Assembly: GCA_947255165.1 (NCBI GenBank)
Contig: CAMYFZ010000051.1
Coordinates: 1 to 12,977, forward strand
Reading direction: 5' to 3'
Length of the DNA: 12,977 nt
DNA from: an uncultured Varibaculum sp.
GTDB taxonomy: Bacteria > Actinomycetota > Actinomycetes > Actinomycetales > Actinomycetaceae
The notes beneath the pieces were generated by a model. It was not told where the DNA came from, searched no databases, and saw only the letters and a list, made by a program, of their open reading frames with translations. The position numbers and the translations under genes are program-made. This document shows, piece after piece, positions 1 through 7,855 of the stretch (position 1 is the stretch's first letter; each line of letters opens with the position of its first letter).

Positions 1-48
1 CGCGCGATCTAGCATTTCGTTATAAACATCAGGGGTTGCAATAGCCAC
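1..48 (-). CDS. fba: Class II fructose-bisphosphate aldolase, N-terminal fragment
   Basis: Only the first 16 codons lie inside the window. They start at GTG (48-46) and read V-A-I-A-T-P-D-V-Y-N-E-M-L-D-R-A. This matches the usual N terminus of actinobacterial class II aldolases (typically M-P-I-A-T-P-E-V-Y), which cleave fructose 1,6-bisphosphate into DHAP and glyceraldehyde 3-phosphate in glycolysis, using a metal ion. A strong AGGAGG ribosome site (54-59 on the plus strand, read in reverse) lies five bases before the GTG and fixes the start. The metal-binding and catalytic regions are outside the window. The gene lies downstream of the TrmH-family gene on the same strand, and the 170-base gap suggests its own promoter. 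Identification rests on a short peptide plus neighbourhood. Confidence 0.8.
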   Translation of the reverse strand, partial: MAIATPDVYNEMLDRA

Positions 49-218
49 GAGGGCCTCCTTTAAGATAGATTCCTTACCTGTTTTATTGTCTCACAAGGTC
101 GAGGCGTGCGCAGGGCCTTGTGTCCCAAGGCTTTAAGGCTATTAGAGGACGAGATTCGGCAGATCACTAACCCCTACCACCCGCACGCCCGCGGCTCTGA
201 CTCTATTCTTCGTCCGCT
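49..218 (-). other. Intergenic region upstream of fba
   Basis: This 170-base gap holds no convincing ORF. It contains the fba ribosome site and probably the fba promoter. TTGTGA occurs on the minus strand (plus-strand TCACAA at 91-96), but no -10 box at normal spacing stands out, so I do not assign a promoter. A 6-bp hairpin, GCCTTG (115-120) with CAAGGC (126-131) around a 5-base loop, could be a weak transcription stop after the methyltransferase gene. It has no T-tract on the minus strand. Confidence 0.4.
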
Positions 219-887
219 TCACTCCCCACCGCAACCTGATGTCACAGCAGAATCCGGGCTATCGCGATGCTGAATCACCCACGCCCACATAGCTACTGCT
301 GCGGCCGCCCCTACATTTATGGAGCGGGTGGAGCCATACTGGGTAATCTCGTAAACCGCGGCGCATTCAGAGAGCATTTCCGGGCTTAAACCGTTCGCCT
401 CGGAACCAAAAACTAGACAGCACTCGGCCGGTAAAACCGCATCTTCTAAAGGCTGAGAGCCTTCCACATTGTCAATCCCAATCAGGGTGACCCCGGCAGA
501 GCGCGCCCAATGCGCAAAAGATCCGGCGTCCGGGAAATGGTCTACATGCTGATAGCGATCGGTTACCATCGCGCCCCGTTTATTCCAGCGGTGCGCACCT
601 ACGATATGTACCGAGTTAGCCCCGAAAGCGTTAGCCGAACGCACGATGGAGCCAATATTGAAATCATGGTCGAGGTTTTCGATGGCGACCTGGAAAGGGA
701 AACGCTCGCTATCGAGGTAGTCCCGAACCGCGCCCCGGCGCCAATAACGAAAACGATCTTCCACATTGCGCCGGTCGCCTTCCGCAAGTAGCTGGGGATC
801 CCAATGGTCACCTTCCGGCCAATGGTCAGGCCCTCCAGGCCAAGGGCCAACTCCGTTTCCCATGGGCTTAGACTTTAAACCGGTCAC
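219..887 (-). CDS. TrmH/SpoU-family RNA 2'-O-ribose methyltransferase
   Basis: A SPOUT-superfamily methyltransferase expected to move a methyl group from S-adenosylmethionine to a ribose 2'-OH in tRNA or rRNA; the target base cannot be read from sequence. All three family motifs are present in the 222-residue product: N-x-G-S-I-V-R-S-A-N-A-F-G (motif 1, with conserved Asn and Arg), L-V-F-G-S-E-A-N-G-L-S (motif 2), and G-S-T-R-S-I-N-V-G-A-A-A-A-V-A-M (motif 3, the knotted SAM pocket). The start is unsettled. GTG at 887 overlaps the end of the SDR gene by 20 bases, while ATG at 863 sits four bases after the SDR stop and would give a product eight residues shorter. Neither has a clear ribosome site, so translation is probably coupled to the SDR gene. 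It is the last gene of the pyrE operon. Confidence 0.88.
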   Translation of the reverse strand: MTGLKSKPMGNGVGPWPGGPDHWPEGDHWDPQLLAEGDRRNVEDRFRYWRRGAVRDYLDSERFPFQVAIENLDHDFNIGSIVRSANAFGANSVHIVGAHRWNKRGAMVTDRYQHVDHFPDAGSFAHWARSAGVTLIGIDNVEGSQPLEDAVLPAECCLVFGSEANGLSPEMLSECAAVYEITQYGSTRSINVGAAAAVAMWAWVIQHRDSPDSAVTSGCGGE

Positions 888-1641
888 GCTGCAGGTAACC
901 CGTGAAACGGCACACTAGGGAGCGGGGAGCCTTCCAGGTCAAGAAGCTCATGACCTTAAATATCGCAGAAGGTACCGAAATAACTTTTCCGCGCGCCAGA
1001 TCATTTAATCCCTGTTCAACTACGTATTCTGGGGTTAGCCGGGCAATAGTGGGCACGTCCTCGATCTTGGTGGTGATCTTGCTAAAGAAACCAGTATCGG
1101 TAGTGCCGGGCTTTAGCGCCATTACCTGCACCCCACTGCCTCGCAATTCTTCTGCCAGGGCGCAACTAAAGATCTCTACCCAGGTCTTATGAGCCGCATA
1201 GGTTCCCATAGCGGTCCCGGAAGCTACCGAAGACACATTCAAAATCGCACCCCGCCCGCGCTTACGCATCCGCGAAGCCGCGGTTTGTGACAGCAACATC
1301 ACCGCGCGCACCATTACGTTTAGTCCGCGCACCTGCTGAGAGGCAGAGCCGTCTACAAAATCTTCTGCCAGGGCAAAACCAGCGTTATTAACCAACAGTG
1401 AAATCGGACGCTCGGGGGAGGCTAAACGCCGCGCCACCGCTTTTAGGCCTGCCTGTGAAGCTAAATCGGCAGGCAACACTTCGCAGGTTACCCCGTAAAA
1501 GTCTTCAATGCGTTGCGCCTGTTCCAGCAAAACATTTTCTCGCCGCGCCACCATCACCACGTTGTGACCGCGCCCTGCTAGCTGGTTACAAAACTCGAGC
1601 CCGAGTCCACTGGAAGCTCCGGTTACTAAAACCCATGACAT
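868..1641 (-). CDS. Short-chain dehydrogenase/reductase (SDR family)
   Basis: A classical SDR oxidoreductase of 257 residues, presumably cytosolic and NAD(P)(H)-dependent; its substrate is unknown. A Rossmann nucleotide motif T-G-A-S-S-G-L-G lies at residues 7-14, the structural N-N-A-G at 85-88, and the active site has Ser137/138 in N-V-S-S-V-A-S, with Tyr148 and Lys152 in the Y-x-x-x-K arrangement. A P-G motif (K-P-G-T-T) follows at about 178-182. Arg33/Arg34 after the second strand (V-A-R-R) would favour NADP(H), which is an inference. The ATG at 1641 lies three bases after the pyrE stop, with a GAGGGGG-type ribosome site inside the end of pyrE, so the two genes are cotranscribed. It resembles the DltE/YqjQ-like group, but no pathway can be assigned. 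Confidence 0.9.
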   Translation of the reverse strand: MSWVLVTGASSGLGLEFCNQLAGRGHNVVMVARRENVLLEQAQRIEDFYGVTCEVLPADLASQAGLKAVARRLASPERPISLLVNNAGFALAEDFVDGSASQQVRGLNVMVRAVMLLSQTAASRMRKRGRGAILNVSSVASGTAMGTYAAHKTWVEIFSCALAEELRGSGVQVMALKPGTTDTGFFSKITTKIEDVPTIARLTPEYVVEQGLNDLARGKVISVPSAIFKVMSFLTWKAPRSLVCRFTGYLQRDRFKV

Positions 1642-1644
1642 CTT

Positions 1645-2220
1645 TTAATCCCCCTCGATCCCTAAATCTGTCAAATCTAGCGCCGCCAGATATTTCCAGC
1701 CGGCTTGGTTAACTTTTTCTTTAGCCACATCGCCGCGATCAACTACCACCGCCACGCAGAGCACTTTGGCTCCTGCTTTTTCCGCTGCCTGCGCTGCCTG
1801 GATGGGAGATCCGCCAGTGGTGGAGGTATCTTCCACGATCACCACCTGTTTACCAGCGATGTCGGGGCCTTCTACCTGTCGACCCATCCCGTGATCTTTG
1901 GCTTCTTTGCGCACTACAAAAGCATCAATATCGAGGCCACGTGAGGACGCAGCCTGCATGATCGCAAAAGCTACTGGATCCGCCCCCATAGTTAGCCCGC
2001 CGACCGCATCAATATCTTCGGGCAAGTAGCCAGCCTCTTCTAGCAGATCCAAGAGCACATGCCCGATTAATACCGAGGCCTCATGATGCAAGGTGGAGCG
2101 ACGCAGGTCAATATAAAACGAGGATTTCTTTCCGCTGGCGAGCGTGAAATCGCCATATTTAACTGATAGCTCTTTGATTAAGGAAATCAGGCGATCTTTT
2201 TGAGAATCATTAGCGGTCAT
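1645..2220 (-). CDS. pyrE: Orotate phosphoribosyltransferase
   Basis: Joins orotate to PRPP to give orotidine 5'-monophosphate, the fifth step of de novo UMP synthesis, in the cytosol. The product is 191 residues, normal for the family. It shows the N-terminal S-G-K-K-S-S-F-Y-I-D substrate segment, V-V-R-K-E-A-K-D-H-G flexible-loop residues, and the PRPP signature V-V-I-V-E-D-T-S-T-T-G-G-S. I chose ATG 2220. The reading frame stays open to an ATG at 2274, but that would run into the divergent exonuclease gene, and the extra residues do not look like the family. A TAAACT -10-like box (2228-2233, minus strand) ends seven bases before ATG 2220, as expected for a leaderless transcript. First gene of a pyrE-SDR-TrmH operon. 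Confidence 0.93.
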   Translation of the reverse strand: MTANDSQKDRLISLIKELSVKYGDFTLASGKKSSFYIDLRRSTLHHEASVLIGHVLLDLLEEAGYLPEDIDAVGGLTMGADPVAFAIMQAASSRGLDIDAFVVRKEAKDHGMGRQVEGPDIAGKQVVIVEDTSTTGGSPIQAAQAAEKAGAKVLCVAVVVDRGDVAKEKVNQAGWKYLAALDLTDLGIEGD

Positions 2221-2261
2221 GGCATTCAGTTTATCGGTTTTAGAACCGATATGGTTAGCAC
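2221..2261. promoter_or_regulatory. Divergent promoter pair pyrE/xth with central palindrome
   Basis: The 41 bases between the two divergent start codons hold a TANNNT-type -10 box for each gene. TAAACT on the minus strand (2228-2233) lies seven bases before the pyrE ATG, and TATGGT on the plus strand (2250-2255) lies six bases before the exonuclease ATG. No Shine-Dalgarno sequence precedes either ATG, so both transcripts probably start at the A of the ATG. A perfect palindrome TATCGGTT-TTAG-AACCGATA (2232-2251) fills the space between the boxes and touches both. Whether it binds a protein is unknown. Confidence 0.6.
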
Positions 2262-3053
2262 ATGAGGATTGCAACTTGGAACGTTAACTCGATCCGCGCC
2301 AGATACGAACGGGTGAGCGCACTTTTAGAGCGCGAGAACTTAGATGTATTGGCGATACAAGAAACCAAATGTCGCCCGGACCAGTTCCCCTATGAGCCTT
2401 TCACCGCTGCCGGATACGAGGTCGCGGTGCATGGGGCAAACCAGTGGAACGGGGTGGCGATTATTTCTCGAGTGGGTCTGGACGACGTGCAGCAAGATTT
2501 CCCGGGCCAGCCTGCCTATGGGAACCCCGGGAAAGAAGCGGTAGTGGAACCGCGCGCCCTCAGCGCCCTGTGCGGCGGGCTGCGAATTTTTTCCCTCTAT
2601 GTTCCCAATGGTCGCGAGCTCTCTCATCCGCACTATCGCTATAAACTTACTTGGCTAGCTAGGCTCCGCGAGTACGCGTCTTCGCTGCTTCAGGCGGATC
2701 CGAAAGCACAACTAGCGCTAATGGGCGACTGGAACATTGCCCCCTTTGACCAGGATGTGTGGGATATGGAGGTTTTTGCGGGCGCCACTCACGTGTCTAA
2801 ACCCGAACGCGAAGCTTTTTTCGCTTTCGAAGATGCCGGTTTCACCGAAGTTACCCGCGACCTTTTTGATGGGTACACCTATTGGGACTACAAACAGTTG
2901 CGTTTTCCCCGAAATGAGGGAATGCGTATAGATTTCGCTTACTGCTCCCCCGCCCTAGCAAAAAAGGTCACGGGAGCGCAGTCTTTGCGCCAGGAACGCA
3001 AAGGCAAAGGCGCCTCCGATCATGTGCCGGTGATTTTAGAGGTAGCCCCCTAA
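2262..3053 (+). CDS. xth: Exodeoxyribonuclease III / AP endonuclease
   Basis: A DNA-repair nuclease of the ExoIII family. It incises 5' of abasic sites and removes 3' blocking groups and nucleotides in a metal-dependent reaction. The 263-residue length matches the family. Catalytic residues can be placed by comparison with E. coli XthA: Asn7 (T-W-N-V-N-S-I-R), Glu34 (I-Q-E-T-K), Tyr113, Asp156 and Asn158 (M-G-D-W-N-I-A-P), Asp224 (R-I-D-F-A-Y) and the Asp253-His254 pair (S-D-H-V-P-V). The ATG lies at the predicted transcript 5' end with no ribosome site. It is transcribed away from pyrE and ends six bases before the stop of the converging serine hydrolase gene. Confidence 0.94.
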   Translation: MRIATWNVNSIRARYERVSALLERENLDVLAIQETKCRPDQFPYEPFTAAGYEVAVHGANQWNGVAIISRVGLDDVQQDFPGQPAYGNPGKEAVVEPRALSALCGGLRIFSLYVPNGRELSHPHYRYKLTWLARLREYASSLLQADPKAQLALMGDWNIAPFDQDVWDMEVFAGATHVSKPEREAFFAFEDAGFTEVTRDLFDGYTYWDYKQLRFPRNEGMRIDFAYCSPALAKKVTGAQSLRQERKGKGASDHVPVILEVAP

Positions 3054-3059
3054 AGCCCT

Positions 3060-3917
3060 TTAAGTTCCAATCTCGCGGAGGGCGCGGTTTAACTGCGGCC
3101 ACAGCCGCTTATGGAGGGGGCCGAAGGACTCTTGCCCTAAGAAAGCTGCCCCCAGGTGGGCTGCAGGGTCAATCCAGAGGAAAGACCCGGATTGTCCAAA
3201 GTGTCCATAGGTCTGTTCGCTAGAGCCGGGTAGCGTCCAGTGCGGGTCTTTTCCGGCGTGGATTTCGCAGCCTAGTCCCCAAGCATTATCGCGGTGAAAG
3301 CCATAGCCAGGCACTACCCCAGGTAGCTGCATTTCATCACTGCTTGACCAAGCAGAAAACAGCTTTGGAGATAGGAACCGCGGACAGGCGGCCTCGTAGG
3401 CAAAAGTAAGTAGTTCTCGCAGGTTGCCATGCATTCCCCAGGCAGGCGAACCTCGCATTTTGCGTTTTATTCCCAGGGGTGAAAACACCATTTCCGCCGC
3501 CCAGGTAGCGAAGGGAACTCCGCTACGCTGAGCGAGCAGCTCGCCCAGGATTTCATATCCGGAATTGGAATATACCCTGCGGGTTTGGGGGACGCGGCTA
3601 AATTCCCGTTTTTCATGGTCCAATCCGCTGCGGTGAGCAAGCAGGTCAGCTACTGTTACCGGGCGGGAATCGTCTACTCCCGGTATCCGGGTTAAGGGCT
3701 GATCCAGGTCGAGGATGCCGTTTTCAACGGCCCCTAAAATCGTGCGAGAGGTAACGAGCTTGGTCACCGACATCCACGGATATACTTTTCCCTGGTCACC
3801 CCAACTTCCTAGCAACTGGCAACTTTGCGGTAAAGACGCCGATTCAAAGGAAAAGAGGGCGCAGGAAACCGGGAAAGGAAACTGGGTAAGGACTGCAGCT
3901 ACCGGGTCAAACGCCAT
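3060..3917 (-). CDS. Serine hydrolase, class C beta-lactamase/penicillin-binding-protein-like fold
   Basis: A 285-residue serine hydrolase of the beta-lactamase superfamily (Pfam Beta-lactamase, esterase/DD-peptidase-like). Motifs in order: S-V-T-K (Ser50 nucleophile, Lys53), Y-S-N (Tyr116, Asn118) and H-F-G (239-241), which replaces the K-T-G of true class C lactamases and is common in esterase-like members. No signal peptide or membrane segment is visible, so it is probably cytosolic, which argues against a resistance beta-lactamase or a cell-wall peptidase. The ATG at 3917 lies 12 bases after the TetR stop, and a weak AGGA (3928-3931) overlaps that stop. This indicates cotranscription and likely coupled translation. 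The substrate is unknown; the TetR partner probably controls it. Confidence 0.85.
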   Translation of the reverse strand: MAFDPVAAVLTQFPFPVSCALFSFESASLPQSCQLLGSWGDQGKVYPWMSVTKLVTSRTILGAVENGILDLDQPLTRIPGVDDSRPVTVADLLAHRSGLDHEKREFSRVPQTRRVYSNSGYEILGELLAQRSGVPFATWAAEMVFSPLGIKRKMRGSPAWGMHGNLRELLTFAYEAACPRFLSPKLFSAWSSSDEMQLPGVVPGYGFHRDNAWGLGCEIHAGKDPHWTLPGSSEQTYGHFGQSGSFLWIDPAAHLGAAFLGQESFGPLHKRLWPQLNRALREIGT

Positions 3918-3929
3918 CCTGGCTGATTC

Positions 3930-4925
3930 CTAGAAGGGGCGGGCAGCCATAACCGCGGTAAGAGCCGCCACCGCTTCACGCGGCACTACGCCAACATCCG
4001 CCAAGGTGTTGTATTCGTCGGTTTCCAGGACGTTGTTGATAACCAACCGGCCCAGCAAATCGATACTGAGAGCCTGATTTTCTTGCGCGTATTCGAGGTC
4101 GCTGGCCACCAGAATGCCGGAACGAACAATCTTGTCCAAGATGTCCTCGGGCACGTCCGAAAGGCCGTATTTCTCCATTTCCTGGGAGGAAAGGCTGATG
4201 TATCCCTTTTCCAACAGATCTTCCAAGGTAAATCCCGCCACCTGTTCGATTGCAGCCATCGCCGAGGGGGAAGCGAAACCGCTGGACATGATGGCACGAA
4301 GTGCCTTGGGGTTGGAAAGATCCACCTGATTAATAATCAAGTTAGTCAAGGAACCGACCACATCTACCCCGTCCCTGTTGTAGAGCCACTGGATATGCAG
4401 GCCGTACCATTCGGCCAGAAGGGAATGTGCCAGTGTCTTCGGGTCGGCGTCCTTGTTAATCAGGTCATCTTCTTGTAGCTGACTAAAAGCACTCGTCAGC
4501 ACGGTTTGCAGTCCTTCAAAGCGGGCTGCAAAGTGATCATGTGCGGGGTGCACCTCGTTGGAGGCTTCCACCGACAGCATGCACTCCATTTCCACGATCG
4601 TGGGATTGGAACTGAGCTCGGTAGAAAGTTCGGTGAAGGCATTGAATACTTCGAAAGGCTGCATGTGCCGCATAGCCTGTACGTCGAAGTTAGAGCGATC
4701 CTCATAGCGCTCGATAACCGCCATGAGCAGGGCTTCTTTGGAGGGGAAGTGGTAGATAACCCCCGGGTGCGAGATACCAACACGGCGGGCCACATCGCGC
4801 ATAGATAGACCGTGGTAGCCAACTTCCGCAATCATGTCTACCGTTGCGTCAAGTATGGCTTCACGTCGAGCCACGCCACCGGCGTAAGGCCCGCGTTCCC
4901 CGCTCTTATGTGCTGGTTTGGGCAC
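3930..4925 (-). CDS. TetR-family transcriptional regulator with C-terminal repeat extension
   Basis: A DNA-binding repressor or activator. Numbering is from GTG 4925 (331 residues). The TetR_N domain is at about 20-70, with the helix-turn-helix around 41-60 (S-M-R-D-V-A-R-R-V-G-I-S ending in Y-H-F) and the typical P-S-K-E-A-L-L after it. An all-helical ligand/dimer domain follows to about residue 205. Most TetR proteins stop there, but this one carries about 120 further residues, with four degenerate repeat units beginning near Gly216, Gly241, Gly270 and Asn298. I preferred GTG 4925 because an AGGGAGG-type ribosome site lies shortly before it. The frame stays open to a GTG at 4955, but a likely -10 box (GATAAT, 4958-4963) would place the transcript start after that codon. 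It is the first gene of a two-gene unit with the serine hydrolase. Confidence 0.85.
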   Translation of the reverse strand: MPKPAHKSGERGPYAGGVARREAILDATVDMIAEVGYHGLSMRDVARRVGISHPGVIYHFPSKEALLMAVIERYEDRSNFDVQAMRHMQPFEVFNAFTELSTELSSNPTIVEMECMLSVEASNEVHPAHDHFAARFEGLQTVLTSAFSQLQEDDLINKDADPKTLAHSLLAEWYGLHIQWLYNRDGVDVVGSLTNLIINQVDLSNPKALRAIMSSGFASPSAMAAIEQVAGFTLEDLLEKGYISLSSQEMEKYGLSDVPEDILDKIVRSGILVASDLEYAQENQALSIDLLGRLVINNVLETDEYNTLADVGVVPREAVAALTAVMAARPF

Positions 4926-5164
4926 CTGGGCATCCCCCTCCCTTTTGCCTACCACCTATTATCTTTTCTACCGTTAGGTACAATAATACCCAAGCTCTAA
5001 CCAGGATACAGTTTTTCACCGCAAAGCACCTAACGAATCGGCGATGTTTTACAACAGTTGTCCCCTCTGAGAGTGTTATTCGACCCCCTCAGACCTGTAA
5101 TTTGGCGAAAATTCGGTTAGACACCCTCACTAACAGGGCTTTCAGTAATAATAAGCGTGATCAG
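4926..5164 (-). promoter_or_regulatory. Upstream region of the TetR-hydrolase unit with candidate operator words
   Basis: This region carries no convincing gene. A GATAAT -10 box (plus-strand ATTATC, 4958-4963) is the best promoter element for the TetR gene; a -35 box is unclear. The word CTAAC/GTTAG occurs five times (4973-4977, 4997-5001, 5030-5034, 5116-5120, 5130-5134). The 8-mer ACCTAACG occurs twice in opposite orientations (4972-4979 minus, 5028-5035 plus). Just upstream of the -10 box, TACC-GTTA-GGTA (4969-4980) is a short inverted repeat. TetR-family regulators usually bind inverted repeats beside their own promoter, so autoregulation is plausible but not shown. Confidence 0.4.
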
Positions 5165-5199
5165 GTGGTGCCGGAAGAGTATCCCTCTTCCGGCACCAC
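5165..5199 (-). terminator. Strong stem-loop terminator after clpB
   Basis: A perfect 15-bp GC-rich stem (5165-5179 with 5185-5199) with a 5-base loop lies 18 bases after the clpB stop codon. No real T-run follows on the minus strand, so it would be a stem-only type of terminator, often described in actinobacteria. It could also help protect the 3' end of the mRNA. On the plus strand it is followed by only three T residues, and no gene runs that way. Confidence 0.8.
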
Positions 5200-5217
5200 T
5201 TTAATGACGAGGTGTCA

Positions 5218-7839
5218 CTAAACCAGCTGCAGGTGGAACCTTCCCGCCGGAGCGGCGTGCCCCTGCGGCACCTCCACCTTGATTTCGGCACCGTCCTCCC
5301 ATTGTCCGGCCAACAGCCCTTGGGCCAGCTGATCCCCAATCTCGGTTTGAATCAGGCGGCGCAGCGGACGTGCTCCGAACGCCGGGTCGTAGCCGCGGTT
5401 AGCTAACCACTGCTTCGCATCCTCGCTAACTACCAGCTTCAAGCGGCGAGAAGCTAGCCGCTGCATAACTTGCGCTAGCTGCAGATCCACGATCTTGGCC
5501 AGCTGGGTGCGAGTGAGCGGCTTGAAGATCAAAATCTCGTCTAGCCGGTTCAAGAACTCCGGTCTGAAATTAGCTTTCACTGCCTCCATAACCAGACGTT
5601 CCTTCTCGTCCTCGCTCATATCTTTCTCGGTCAGATACTGCGAGCCTAGGTTAGAGGTAAGCACCAAAATAGTGTTGCGAAAATCCACTACCCGGCCTTG
5701 ACCATCAGTCAGTCGCCCATCGTCTAACACCTGCAACAGCACGTGGAAGATTTCCGGATGCGCCTTTTCGACTTCGTCGAGCAAAATCACCGAGTAAGGA
5801 CGCCGACGCACCGCTTCAGTCAGTTGGCCGCCTTCTTCGTAGCCCACATAGCCGGGAGGCGCTCCGATCAGACGAGATACCGAGTGCTTTTCTCCGTATT
5901 CGCTCATATCGATGCGCACCATCGCCGCGGGATCATCAAAGAGGAACGCCGCTAAAGACTTGGCAAGCTCGGTCTTGCCCACCCCGGTAGGTCCGAGGAA
6001 GAGGAAAGAACCGGTAGGACGGTTGGGGTCAGATACCCCGGCCCGCGAGCGCCGCACCGCATCTGATACGGCTTGGACTGCCTGCTCTTGCCCGATTAGT
6101 CGCTTACCGATTTCGCTTTCCATGTGCAGCAACTTCTCGGTTTCGGTTTGCATCATTTTCCCGGTAGGAATACCCGTCCAGGACTCCACGACTTCCGCAA
6201 CCTCGGTGGGGCCAACTTTTTCGACCACCATCGCGTCGGAGCCATCGCTTTGCTGCTCCTGCTTTTCGGCAGCGGCAATCGCGGCTTGAATCTGGGGAAT
6301 TTCCCCGTTCTGTAAACGCCCGGCGCTTTCCCAATCGCCGCTGCGCATTGCCCGCTCTAACTGGGTGTTTAGCTTATCGAGCTGGGCGCGCAGATCCCCG
6401 ACCTTGTTGCGCGAGGCTTTTTCGGATTCCCAACGCACGTTTAGTTCGTCCAAGACCTGTTGTTCCTTGGAGATTTCAGCGCGTAAGTCGGCCAGGCGGG
6501 CTTTGGTCTGTTCATCTGAGCCTTCACTCTCAGAATCAGCCAGATAGGCTTCTTCCATTTTCAGCCGGTCAACCTGACGGCGCTTTTCGTCTACCTCCAC
6601 CGGACTAGAATCTAGCTCCATCCGCAGACGGGAAGCGGCCTCATCAATCAGGTCAATGGCCTTATCCGGTAGGTTGCGTTCAGTGATATAGCGATCCGAA
6701 AGTTTCGCCGCGGCCACCAGCGCCCCATCGGTAATCGTAACTTTGTGGTGCGCTTCGTATTTGGGGGCAATCCCGCGCAAAATCGCTACCGTGTCCTCTA
6801 CCGAGGGTTCTGCTACAAACACCTGCTGGAAGCGGCGTTCTAGGGCCGGGTCCTTCTCGATGTTTTGTCGGTACTCATCCAAGGTGGTGGCCCCCACCAT
6901 CCGGAGCTCGCCCCGCGCCAGCATGGGTTTAATCATGTTTCCGGCGTCCATTGCGCCTTCGGATCCACCCCCGGCACCTACTACCGTGTGCAGTTCGTCA
7001 ATAAAGGTAATGACTTCCCCGCCAGCGTTCTTGATTTCCTCGAGGACGGCCTTAAGGCGTTCTTCGAACTCACCGCGATATTTTGCTCCGGCAAGCATTG
7101 CCCCGAGATCTAGGCTAATCAGTTTCTTGTTTTGCAAAGACTGGGGAACGTCGCCGGTTACAATCCGCTGCGCCAGGCCTTCTACGACTGCAGTTTTACC
7201 CACCCCAGCCTCTCCGATTAGCACCGGGTTGTTCTTGGTGCGCCGCGAGAGCACCTGGATAACCCGGCGGATTTCTTTATCCCGTCCGATCACCGGGTCT
7301 AGTTTCCCGCTGCGCGCCACTTCGGTGAGGTCGCGTCCGTACTTTTTCAGAGCCTGGAAAGAGGCTTCGGGATCTTCAGAAGTTACCGGGTCTTTGCGAA
7401 TTTCCTTGAGCTTTTCGCGCAAGGCCTGCACGCTGGCTCCCGCCTTATTTAATAGGCGGCTAACCTCTGTTTGCCCTTCGGATTCATCGGCGAGGGCGAT
7501 TAATAAGTGCTCGGTAGAGACGTATTCGTCGCTAAGTTCGCGCGCCAGATCGCCAGCTTTATTAATCACTCGGCGCATGGCCATTGAGGTTTGTACTTCC
7601 CCCACGGAGCTCCCGGTGACGCTGGGTAGTTTTCCTAGCAGGTGATGCAAGGGCGCGTTAATTTGTTGGGTGCGGCTGGGCACCACCGCTTCTAGAAGTG
7701 CAAACGCAATCGAATCGGTTTGTCCTAGCAAAGCATTTAATAGATGTTCTGGCTCAACCTGAGGGTTGTTATTGGCTTGCGCGGTTTGCACCGCGTCCCC
7801 TAAGGCGGCCTGCGATTTTACTGTAAGTTTCGTTTCCAT
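5218..7839 (-). CDS. clpB: ATP-dependent disaggregase ClpB (Hsp100)
   Basis: A hexameric AAA+ chaperone that threads aggregated proteins through its pore and works with DnaK-DnaJ-GrpE. The product is 873 residues, full length. In order: N-terminal substrate domain (1-145); first ATPase module with Walker A G-E-A-G-V-G-K-T (209-216), pore loop K-Y-R-G-E-F (253-258), Walker B I-D-E (about 280-282) and arginine fingers Arg335/336; coiled-coil M domain (about 403-523), which marks ClpB rather than ClpA/ClpC; second module with Walker A G-P-T-G-V-G-K-T (616-623), pore loop G-Y-V-G-Y (663-667), Walker B L-L-D-E (about 686-689) and the sensor-2 G-A-R-P-L motif. ATG 7839 follows a GGGAGG ribosome site by five bases; an upstream start at 7860 lies before that site and is rejected. 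A HspR operator overlaps the promoter. Confidence 0.97.
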   Translation of the reverse strand: METKLTVKSQAALGDAVQTAQANNNPQVEPEHLLNALLGQTDSIAFALLEAVVPSRTQQINAPLHHLLGKLPSVTGSSVGEVQTSMAMRRVINKAGDLARELSDEYVSTEHLLIALADESEGQTEVSRLLNKAGASVQALREKLKEIRKDPVTSEDPEASFQALKKYGRDLTEVARSGKLDPVIGRDKEIRRVIQVLSRRTKNNPVLIGEAGVGKTAVVEGLAQRIVTGDVPQSLQNKKLISLDLGAMLAGAKYRGEFEERLKAVLEEIKNAGGEVITFIDELHTVVGAGGGSEGAMDAGNMIKPMLARGELRMVGATTLDEYRQNIEKDPALERRFQQVFVAEPSVEDTVAILRGIAPKYEAHHKVTITDGALVAAAKLSDRYITERNLPDKAIDLIDEAASRLRMELDSSPVEVDEKRRQVDRLKMEEAYLADSESEGSDEQTKARLADLRAEISKEQQVLDELNVRWESEKASRNKVGDLRAQLDKLNTQLERAMRSGDWESAGRLQNGEIPQIQAAIAAAEKQEQQSDGSDAMVVEKVGPTEVAEVVESWTGIPTGKMMQTETEKLLHMESEIGKRLIGQEQAVQAVSDAVRRSRAGVSDPNRPTGSFLFLGPTGVGKTELAKSLAAFLFDDPAAMVRIDMSEYGEKHSVSRLIGAPPGYVGYEEGGQLTEAVRRRPYSVILLDEVEKAHPEIFHVLLQVLDDGRLTDGQGRVVDFRNTILVLTSNLGSQYLTEKDMSEDEKERLVMEAVKANFRPEFLNRLDEILIFKPLTRTQLAKIVDLQLAQVMQRLASRRLKLVVSEDAKQWLANRGYDPAFGARPLRRLIQTEIGDQLAQGLLAGQWEDGAEIKVEVPQGHAAPAGRFHLQLV

Positions 7840-7855
7840 ATTTTCCTCCCATATT

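Noticed and set aside
2221..2274. Upstream start for pyrE at 2274 with 18 extra codons
   Set aside because: It would overlap the first codons of the divergent exonuclease gene and run through the promoter palindrome; the family N terminus and the -10 box fit ATG 2220.
3060..3917. Serine hydrolase as a beta-lactam resistance gene
   Set aside because: It has no signal peptide and H-F-G replaces K-T-G, so an esterase- or peptidase-like cytosolic role is more likely.
6743..7645. Long open frame (300 codons) on the plus strand inside clpB
   Set aside because: It lies wholly antisense to a clearly intact clpB, its translation is Ser/Arg/Thr-rich low-complexity, and it shows no recognisable domain; it is a codon-bias shadow.
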